Source of the DNA: Prasinococcaceae sp. CCMP 1430
Lineage: Eukaryota; Prasinodermophyta; Palmophyllophyceae; Prasinococcales; Prasinococcaceae
Length of the DNA stretch: 44,202 nucleotides
Reading direction: 5' to 3'
Assembly (NCBI GenBank): GCA_013416795.1
Contig: RQSC01000016.1
Location: 188,232 to 232,433 of the forward strand
The notes below the pieces were generated by a model. It was not told where the DNA came from. It saw nothing but the letters and a program-made list of their open reading frames with translations, and did no database searches. How positions within the stretch are numbered: position 1 is the first letter of the stretch; each line of letters opens with the position of its first letter. Positions 29,766 to 37,260 of the stretch are shown piece by piece. The position numbers and the translations under genes were made by a program.

Positions 29766-30837
29766 ATGGCGGTGGTCTCCCTCAGCGCGCGCTAGCGCCC
29801 TTCCTTGCTTTCGCTCGCGCCGTTGTGTGCATGCGCGCTCGCGCGCCGCGTGTGCGGCGGCGGCGCCGAGGCCGCTCCAGGCGCTCGCCAAGGTGAGGCG
29901 CGCGTGCGGCGTGAGTGTGTGGGCGTGCGGGCGGATGGATGGCGGGGGCAGTCATGCATGCACGCGGCGTGTGGAGCGCGTCAGCAGGGGGCCGACGGCG
30001 CCGCCCACGCGCTAGCGGGAGGCGCGCATTGCGGCGCGAGTACGCACCTCGCGACCGCGTGCGCCAGCCCAGCCCCTGTCCAGTGGGCGATAGGTCCTTG
30101 CCTGTCGCTGACACCAGCACCGACTGCGCTTTCACCACCCGATCTCTGTGCTCGCTCACGCGCCCGCCCCCAAGGGTGCCACCGCTCTCGCCGCCGCGGC
30201 GACGCTCTCGCTGAGCGCTGGCGTAGGCGCTGCGAACGCCGAGGAGTTCGACATCCTGGCCGCGGGCGCACCTGAGAAGTACGTGTATGACGACGCCGGC
30301 GCGCTGTCGATCACCACCAAGAAGAAGATCTCCAGCCAGCTCGGCGCAATCAAGGGTGCCTCCGGGGTGACGCTTCAGGTTGTGACCACGCGCAAGCTCA
30401 CGGTCGAGCCTGACGTGTACTCTTTCTCGGAAACCATCCTGAAGAAGTGGTACCCTGATGAGGCCGATCGCTCCAACAAGGGCGTGCTGCTGATCGTGAC
30501 CTCGGCCAACGAGGGCGCGATTGCCGCGGGCCCGAACTTCCAGAGCAAGATTTCTGGTGACCTGGTCGACTCGATTGAGCAGGCCAACATCCCCTACTAC
30601 TGCGGGGAGGAGAAGGTCAATGAGGCGACCACGTCGAGTGTCACGCGCATCGTCAGCTCGGTCCTTGGCCAGGCGGACCCTGGGCCGCCCGCGCAGGCCA
30701 AGGTGCAGGTGGGCTCCAACTACAAGACCTACGAGGAGGTCTCGAACAAGCGTGACAAGTACGTCACCGTTGTCGGCGGTCTCCTCGTCATCGCGTTCGT
30801 CGTGCCGATGATCCAGTTCTGGGGTTACACGAAGTAA
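29766..30837 (+). CDS. Thylakoid TPM-domain protein TLP18.3/Psb32 (photosystem II repair)
   Basis: A homologue of Arabidopsis TLP18.3, a thylakoid lumen protein in photosystem II repair. Exon 30175-30837 encodes a hydrophobic lumen-transfer segment ending in the cleavage-type ANA|EEF, then the TPM domain (YVYDDAGALS, WYPDEADRSNKGVLLIVTS, EGAIAAGPNF) and a C-terminal membrane helix (VVGGLLVIAFVVPMIQFWGY). Intron 29893-30174 has donor GCCAAG|GTGAGG, CTGAC at 30108 and acceptor CCCCCAAG. The preceding exon reads as a Ser/Arg/Ala-rich plastid transit peptide ending PRPLQALAK. The natural start, ATGGCGGTGGTCTCC at 29766, hits a TAG at 29793. It would read into that exon only if the local GC run were two bases longer. 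The domain call is firm; the start is not. Confidence 0.88.
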
Positions 30838-31475
30838 GGGCAGCGCTAGGATAGATAGGGGACTGCGCGGTGGCGGTGCGTGCTCGCAGATGTGGGCGAG
30901 GGTGTGCGAGGCAGGAATGCACGTGCACACGCGCGTTGGTAAGCAAATACAGTGAACGCACTGTCGTTCAACACCGACATGCGCGCGCTATGCACGGGAG
31001 TATCTTTCGATGGGATTCGGCTGCGTGGCCGCCGGGGCGTCCGTACGCGCCGGGTGGCACGCCTTCTGAGAGGCGGCACTGTGCTCACTTCAAACTCGAG
31101 CTGAGCGCGCAGCCACTCGGTCTCCATCTCCATGTCCACCTCGGGCCGAGCCAAGTGGCGAGCCAACTCGGCCTCCCGCTCCCGCTCCGCCAGGCGGTGT
31201 GATTGCCCCACACTGCGGCGCACGCGTCTCGCATACAAACCCTAACACATAAACCCTAAAAACCCGAAATTCGAACGAGCCCACGCGCGCGTTGACTGAT
31301 GACGGCGCGGCTGGCGGCACAGCGCCCGGCGCACCACCGCCCCCCCCACTGCCGGCCCCAGCACAGCCCTCCCAGACCTGCGCCCGCGCGCGCGCCCACG
31401 GGGGTGCGATCGATCGATACATAGATACAAAACGCGCCGCGCCGCGCCGTGTGCGGGGGGGGGGAGAGTGGGGGA
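30838..31475. promoter_or_regulatory. Intergenic region with paired AAACCCTAA telo-boxes before TBCC
   Basis: About 640 bp with no gene seen. Two AAACCCTAA elements (31237-31245 and 31251-31259) lie about 220 bp upstream of the cofactor C start. Telo-boxes of this sequence are promoter elements of growth-related genes in land plants; their role here is inferred. A GGGGGGGGGG run lies at 31455-31464. Confidence 0.5.
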
Positions 31476-32774
31476 ATGTCGCCGGCGGATGGCGGCGACA
31501 TCGGCGGCGCGCGGCTGGTGGGCGGCGCGAGCAGCGACGCCGACGCAATGGCGGCGCGTGCTGCGCGCATGGCCGAGCGGCTGGACGCGTCGGCGGCGGC
31601 GCGCAGGGCGGTGAATGAGGCGCGGCGCGAGGCGGTGCAGAATCAAGCGTCCGAGGCCGAGTCGGTCAGTGGGTTCCTCAGCACGCTCAACGCAGACAGG
31701 GCACAGGCGGAGGCCGACATCCAGGCTGCGACCACCGGCGGGCGGATCGACGAGCTCATCGGCACCCTCGCAGCGCTAGAGGAGCGCGTGGCCAAGGCAG
31801 CGTACTTCCTTCCGAACTACGACGTGCGCGCGGCGCAAGCTGCGTTGTCCGCGGCACGCAAGGCTGCCGACGCGCGCCGCACGGCCGTAGCGCCACGCAA
31901 GAAGTTCGCCTTCAAGAAGAAGATTCACAAGAGCTCTGCGCCGATTCCAACGCAGCAGCCAGCCGAGCAGTCGATCGCCGCCGACGGTGCGGCCGACACC
32001 CCGCTGCCCGCCATCCCGCCAGGGCGAGGCGAGGCAGGGGGTGCTGCCGGGCGAGACGTAGTTGTCACGAGCGATGGCGGTGACTACACGTTCGCGGGAC
32101 TCCGCGAATGCCGGGTGGTCATACGTGGGGCGTGCACCGCGCTGCGGCTACTGAAGTGCTCGGGCTGCCAAGTGTTCGCCGCACCGGTCGAGGGGTCGTG
32201 CTTCGTTGATGCGTGCGACACGTGCGTGTTCCACGTATCGACCCGGCAGATTCGCATTCATAGCACCAAGGTGCGTGGCATGCCTGCGCGCACACAGCGG
32301 CAAAGTAGTGCCGCCAGCGCGTGCGAGGGGCCGATTGGGCGCCTGCGTTGAGCCTGCGCCAGTCCGGCGGGCGTTGTCCGCGCGGGTTGCGCGAATGGCG
32401 CCCCTCGCAATAAGTCCCACGCGCCTGAGTGCGCCGGACCCGCCCCTTCGCTCGTTTGGCCTCGCTGACTCGCCGCGCCGTATTACCCACCGCAGCGCAC
32501 GGACTTCTACCTGAGGGTGCTCAGCCGGCCAATCATCGAGGCCTGCGACGCTGCGCGCTTTGCGCCGCTCGAGGGCGTCGATGCCGAGGGGGCGTACGCG
32601 GGTGCCGCGCAGGCGCTTGCCGCGGCGGGTATGGCCGACGCCACCGACTTGTGGAGCTCGGTGGACGACTTCCTGTGGATCAAGGAGGTCCAGTCGCCGC
32701 ATTGGAGCGTGCTGCCTGAGGGCGAAAGGAAACGCGCGACAGAGTGCGCACTCGCGGTAGGCGTGGCCAAGTAA
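31476..32774 (+). CDS. TBCC: Tubulin-binding cofactor C (TBCC)
   Basis: Cofactor C stimulates GTP hydrolysis by beta-tubulin in the cofactor D/E complex, releasing folded alpha/beta-tubulin dimers. Exons 31476-32270 and 32496-32774 splice in phase (donor AAG|GTGCGT, CTGAC at 32465, acceptor ACCGCAG) to give 357 residues. The N-terminal part is a spectrin-like helical region. The C-CAP/TBCC beta-helix follows, with the catalytic arginine-finger motif QIRIH (Arg260) just before the intron, then YLRVLSRPIIE and the conserved terminal WSSVDDFLWIKEVQSPHWSV. ATG 31476 is preferred; an in-frame ATG at 31449 would add nine residues. Confidence 0.92.
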
Positions 32775-33049
32775 TACAGACCAGATTCATTGCCCTGCGA
32801 GAGCTTCCTGGCCGGAGCTAGTTCCCTGGTGCATGCACCGTCGAGCGCACGCGAGCGCTGCCATCTCCCCCCCTCCCATTCCACTTGGGGCCATGTTGCG
32901 AACTGCCAACTTGAGGCGAATTACTGCTGTGCCGGCACAGACGCGCGAGTCATCACAGCCGCGGCGTGCGCGAGCGGGCGCAGTTGCGCTCCCTGCTCAG
33001 GGGGCGCATCCATTCCATTAATCCGGCAGCATGAGTCGAGAGCACGTCT

Positions 33050-33808
33050 CTACTCCTGGCCCTCCTCGTCCTTGGGGTCAGCCTCCATGTCGCTCGTCCA
33101 GAGCGTGAGGTTATCCCGCAGCAGCTGCATGATGAGCGTGCTGTCCTTGTAGGACTCCTCGCCCAACGAGTCGAGCTCCGAGATGGCATCGTCGAACGCC
33201 GACTTCGCCATCTTGCACGCCTGCTCGGGGCTGTTGAGGATCTCGTAGTAGAACACAGAGAAGTTGAGCGCGAGGCCGAGGCGAATGGGGTGGGTGCTGG
33301 CCAGGTCGGTCGTGGCGATGTCCTGCGCGGCCTTGTACGCCTTGAGCGTCTCGTCGCCGGCCGAGGTCTTGTCATCGCTGGTCTTGAACTCCGCCAGGTA
33401 GCGGTAGTAGTCGCCCTGCATCTTCAGGTAGAACACCTTGGACTCGCTGGACGCCGCCGACGGGACGAGGTGGTCGTTGAGCAGGCCGAGGATGGACTGG
33501 CACGTCTGCTCGAGCTCGCCCTCGATCTTCTGGCGGTAGGTCTTGATGAGCGCGACGTTGTCATCGTGGCCCTTGGAGGACTCCTTGGACTCGATGGTGG
33601 AGGTTATCCTCCACGACGCGCGCCTCGCGCCGATCACGTTCTTGTACGCCACCGACAGCAGGTTGCGCTCCTCGACAGACAGCTCCGAGTCCGACTGGAC
33701 GGTCTGGGCCACCTCCTTCATGGCCTCGACCATCTCGTCATAGCGCTCGGCCTGCTCGGCGAGCTTCGCCTTGTAGATCAGCGACGCGCGAGGCGTCGCC
33801 TCGGCCAT
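33050..33808 (-). CDS. 14-3-3 protein
   Basis: A phosphoserine/phosphothreonine-binding adaptor of 252 residues, the usual length. The nine-helix fold is intact: [14 protein letters not shown], the signature [20 protein letters not shown] with the basic groove residues, [33 protein letters not shown], and [10 protein letters not shown]. The acidic tail ends [10 protein letters not shown] start at the ATG at 33808-33806 (ACCATGGCC, good context). The frame continues upstream to 33955 as a Cys/Arg-rich reading with no family support. Intronless. Confidence 0.97.
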   Translation of the reverse strand: MAEATPRASLIYKAKLAEQAERYDEMVEAMKEVAQTVQSDSELSVEERNLLSVAYKNVIGARRASWRITSTIESKESSKGHDDNVALIKTYRQKIEGELEQTCQSILGLLNDHLVPSAASSESKVFYLKMQGDYYRYLAEFKTSDDKTSAGDETLKAYKAAQDIATTDLASTHPIRLGLALNFSVFYYEILNSPEQACKMAKSAFDDAISELDSLGEESYKDSTLIMQLLRDNLTLWTSDMEADPKDEEGQE

Positions 33809-34222
33809 GGTCAAAGCACGCGACTGTGGGCACCCGAGCGCGCACGCCCGGCAGCAGTCGGCGCAGCGCCGCCCACAGCGCGCGGGCGCGCGCGCGAGCA
33901 GGCGCGCCCAGTCGGAGGCGGCGAGCGGCGGCGAAGGCGCAGTGGCGACGCGCATTCACCGTCAGCAAAGAGGCGTGGGGCGAACGAAGTGGTGCGGCGG
34001 GGAGGGCCCACGGGCGCGCGCGGCAGGGCTCCTTCCCCACTGCGCCAGCGAGGAGCGCGTTGCACGCGCCTGCGCGGCGCTCGCAAAAGATCGCGCACAT
34101 GCTGCGGCGGGCGCCCCGCGCCACGAAGTTCCTCCCCGCGGTTGGATCGGCCTCAGCGAACGGCACAGTGCCGCGGCGCCGCAGCGCGTGCCGGCCGAGA
34201 CGGCGACGCACGCGGAGAGGGA

Positions 34223-34260
34223 GGGGGGGGGGGGGGGGGGGGGGTAAAAAAAAAAAAAAA
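34223..34260. repeat. G22-T-A15 homopolymer tract
   Basis: Twenty-two G residues, one T, then fifteen A residues. It lies about 415 bp upstream of the 14-3-3 start codon. Confidence 0.9.
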
Positions 34261-35123
34261 GGAGGGGGAAAACTGGTGCGTGCTGCAAGCAGCGGTCGCG
34301 CGCGCGCCGCTGCACGCCGCGCCTCCGCTCCCCCCCTGCCCCCGCCTCTCTCGCTCCCTCCCTCGCTCTCTCTCTCTCTCTCTCGCGGCCCAATCGCCGG
34401 GGCGTCTCCCCCTCACCCTCCCACCCCGCGCGCGCGGCCTCCGCCTCGCCCCACCGCCTCGCCCGCGCCCCTCCCTCCGGCGGCGCCCCCCTGCACCACG
34501 CACGCACGCACCGTCACCGAGGCGCACAGTGGCGCCGCGCGCGCGCGCGCGCGCCCTTTCTGTGGGTTTGCCCGAACGAACGAACCAAAAACAACACCAA
34601 AAAAAACGCGCGGGGCCGCGTTTCGCCGCGCGCGCGCGCGACCTAACTCGGCTCCGCGCCGGCCGGCGGAGCGGTGATGCGCCGCCGGGATGGGGTGTGT
34701 GGATCCGGATGTGAGGCGGGGTCCACCCCCGGCGGGCGCGGCTCGGTTTGAGTAAACCCAGAGATTGATCCGAGACCCGCCCCCCCCCTCGGTCCCCTTT
34801 GGTTGGAGCCTGGGCCGCCGGGCGGCCCGAATCCCCGGAAGGCGGTTTTCGTTCCGTTTTCCGCGGGCGGGCCGCGGGCGGGCGCCGAACCTTAACCCTC
34901 GATGCAAACCCGGGCCCGATCGCCGCCCATATGAAATCGCACTCTCCTATGAATGGGTACTTGACAAACCCTGATATTGTAACCTCAAATGGGCCGCTTC
35001 GGGCGAGCGGCGCCCGGCGCGAAAACGCGCGAGCGCGGGGCCGGAAAAAAAAAAAAAAAAACGCGCGCGCGCGCGCGCGACCGCGCCCGCCCGGAAATAT
35101 CCGCGCATGCGGATTGACGTAGC

Positions 35124-35242
35124 GGAATCCTTTCGGTGAGACCCGTAACAATGTGCAGAATCCATTCCCTTGTACTATTCAACACATTGATGATATCTGC
35201 AACGGAATCCATCAAGTGAGATCTGGGTATTGCCGCGAATCC
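35124..35242. repeat. Second cluster of GGAATCC sites
   Basis: GGAATCC starts at 35124 and 35204, with near-copies AGAATCCA at 35157 and CGAATCCA at 35236. Core spacings are about 33, 47 and 32. All are on the + strand, in an AT-richer stretch upstream of the acyltransferase gene. Confidence 0.65.
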
Positions 35243-35616
35243 ATGGGGACGGCCCCACGCGCTTCGTCCCCCGCCGGGGCCGAACTCGCACGCGCCATCA
35301 GAGCAGTCAAAGCTCGACGCTCGAATGAAACCCGAACACATACACTGTACAGTATGGGGTTTGAATGGTTGGATTTGGAAAAAGGGTTTGTGATTTGCGG
35401 GCAGCGGGCGGGTGTGCGCGGCTGGCGCGGCGCTTTTTGCGCACGCCGGGCCACCCACACGGCGCTCGCCTGGCGGGGGGCGGGGGTGGTGGAGGGAGTG
35501 CGGGCCGCCACGTCCCTGCGGCGCCGACAGCGCCGCGGGGATGTGCACGCCGCCGCTTCGCGAGCGCGCGAGCCCCACTGGGTGTGCACGCGCGCGCGGC
35601 CCCACTCGTCTTCCAG

Positions 35617-36820
35617 GCCGAACGTTTATCAAAGTCCACGAGACGCACAGCGTCCTCCTCAGCTTCGGGCGCGCTCGAGCATGGCGAGCACCTGACGGCC
35701 GAGGACGCCGCGGCGCTCGTGGGCGTGCGCACCGACGAGGTGTGCCCCTTCTACGACTTCGAGGAGCCGGACGGCCCGCTGCCCCCGCTGACGCGCGCAA
35801 TGGTGCTCCTCTTTGCCGTGCCCGTCGTGATTTACCTCACACTGACCTTCGCGGGGCTATTCATCTACATGTTCTACCTCTACGGCCTGACATTGCTCCC
35901 GCAGGGCCCACGACGTCGCCGTCTGCTGCACGCGAGCACGTTGGCCATCTCCCGGTTCTTCCTCCACGCCACGGGATGGCGGCTCGAGTACGAGGGTAAG
36001 GAGAATCTCGTTGCCGCGCGCGAGAGCGGCGTGCCCTTCCTGTGCGTGGCCAACCACACGACGATCTTCGACGCTTTTGGCATCGCCGCGTGCATGGGGC
36101 CTTTCTCGCCCGTGGCCTTCTCCGGCACCAAAAACTACCCCGCGATCGGGAGGATCGCGACGGAGTGGGGGGCGCTCTTCGTCGATAGGCGCGACAAGGG
36201 CAAGGGCTTCACCAAACTGCTAGGCGAGCACGCGCGCAGGCAGACAGCCCCCGAACTGGGCGCGCGCGACGTGCTGGTGCCCATGCTCGTCTTCCCTGAG
36301 GCCACCACGACATCGGGGCGGAGCCTGGGGCGTTTCAAGAAGGTAGGCGCCACCGCGCAGTCCGTGCCGACGCGCCACCGGGCTGGCATTCCAACGCGCT
36401 GACGCATCGCTGCGCGCGCGCGTCCTCTCGCGACGCTGTCGCTTGCGGTGCGCGCCACCCATCGCTTGCGTGGCTGTTGCCGGGTCGCTGCAGGGCGCCT
36501 TCGTGCCAGGGCTGGCCGTCGCCCCGATCGTGATGCGCTTCCGCTGCCCTGGAGTGTCTCCAGGCTGGGTAGGACCGCACTCCTTCGGCGTGCACCTCGT
36601 GCGCATGTTCATGCAGTGGAAGCTGAAAACCATCACCACCACGTGCCTGCCGTTGTACAGGCCCTCCGATGCCGAGAAGGCCGACCCAGAGCTCTACAGC
36701 CGCAACGTGCAGCGCTACATGGCAGACGCGCTCGGCGTGCCCGCGTGTCAGGATTGGGGCATCGAGGAGAGCAGGGCGCTCTACAGCGTCCTGGATGAAA
36801 ACTACGCCAAGAGCAGCTGA
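35617..36820 (+). CDS. Lysophospholipid acyltransferase (PlsC/LPCAT-LPEAT type), first exon not identified
   Basis: A membrane acyltransferase of the LPCAT/LPEAT group, which re-acylates lysophospholipids at the ER. Exon 35617-36342 (acceptor TCGTCTTCCAG) encodes a cytosolic head (EVCPFYDFEEPDGPLPPL), two hydrophobic helices (35800-35900), the catalytic HX4D motif NHTTIFD (His at 36055, Asp at 36070) and a VFPEATTTSGRSL motif. Exon 36494-36820 (donor AAG|GTAGGC, CTGAC at 36399, acceptor CGCTGCAG) continues GAFVPGLAVAPIVMRF and ends KSS. At least 350 residues are seen. There is no Met in frame before the helices except in a low-complexity upstream extension (ATG 35365), so an initiating exon is probably missing from my model. 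The usual EGTTT motif reads EATTT. No EF-hand tail, unlike some LPCAT and LPEAT2 proteins. Confidence 0.85.
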
Positions 36821-37260
36821 GTGGGTAGGGGTGTGTGTAACAGACGTCAAAAATTGTATCATCAACACCCGCGCGCGGCGGAGCGGCTGCGGGGGCGGCG
36901 CCCAGCCCAGCCCAGTCACGTGCCTCAGCGCCGCCCAGCCGAGTGTCCCCAATGCCTGCAACCCCTGACTGAGAAGCGGGGGAGAGGGGGGACGTCCCAG
37001 CCTGCGAGCTGGAGAGCGCCCGTGCCTCGCGTCGCCGAGTGCGCGCGGCAACGAGCGCGGCGCCACATTTTTTTCCTCCGGATTTTGCCGCTTTGAATTT
37101 TTTTTGAACTTCGAAACGCGGCATCGGGCGCCGCCGCCCGCGCGCAGCACAGCGCTCGCGGGGCGCGCACCAGGGAGGGCAGCGTGGGGCGGGGTTCCCT
37201 GCGCCGGCGGAGCTGCCCAACGCGCGCGGTGCGGCGCTCGATTCGCCGCGGCGGGGAGGC
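36821..37260. promoter_or_regulatory. Intergenic region, T-tract promoter before the DDX11-like gene
   Basis: About 440 bp. The left part is the acyltransferase 3' flank. The right part has T runs (37068-37074 and 37100-37107) in otherwise GC-rich DNA, 150-190 bp before the helicase ATG. No gene seen. Confidence 0.4.

Larger units (their letters stand above)
33809..35616. other. Large intergenic region with homopolymer tracts and GGAATCC sites
   Basis: About 1.8 kb between 14-3-3 and the acyltransferase. It contains a G22-T-A15 tract (34223-34260), a CT microsatellite (34365-34384), a GC run (34537-34554), an AT-richer zone (34900-35400) with an A17 run (35045-35061), and GGAATCC sites (35124-35242). 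The first exon of the acyltransferase should be near the right end but is not identified. No other gene seen. Confidence 0.55.

Noticed and set aside
33809-33955. N-terminal extension of the 14-3-3 protein
   Set aside because: Cys/Arg-rich and without family support; the ATG at 33808 gives the standard length and has a strong context.
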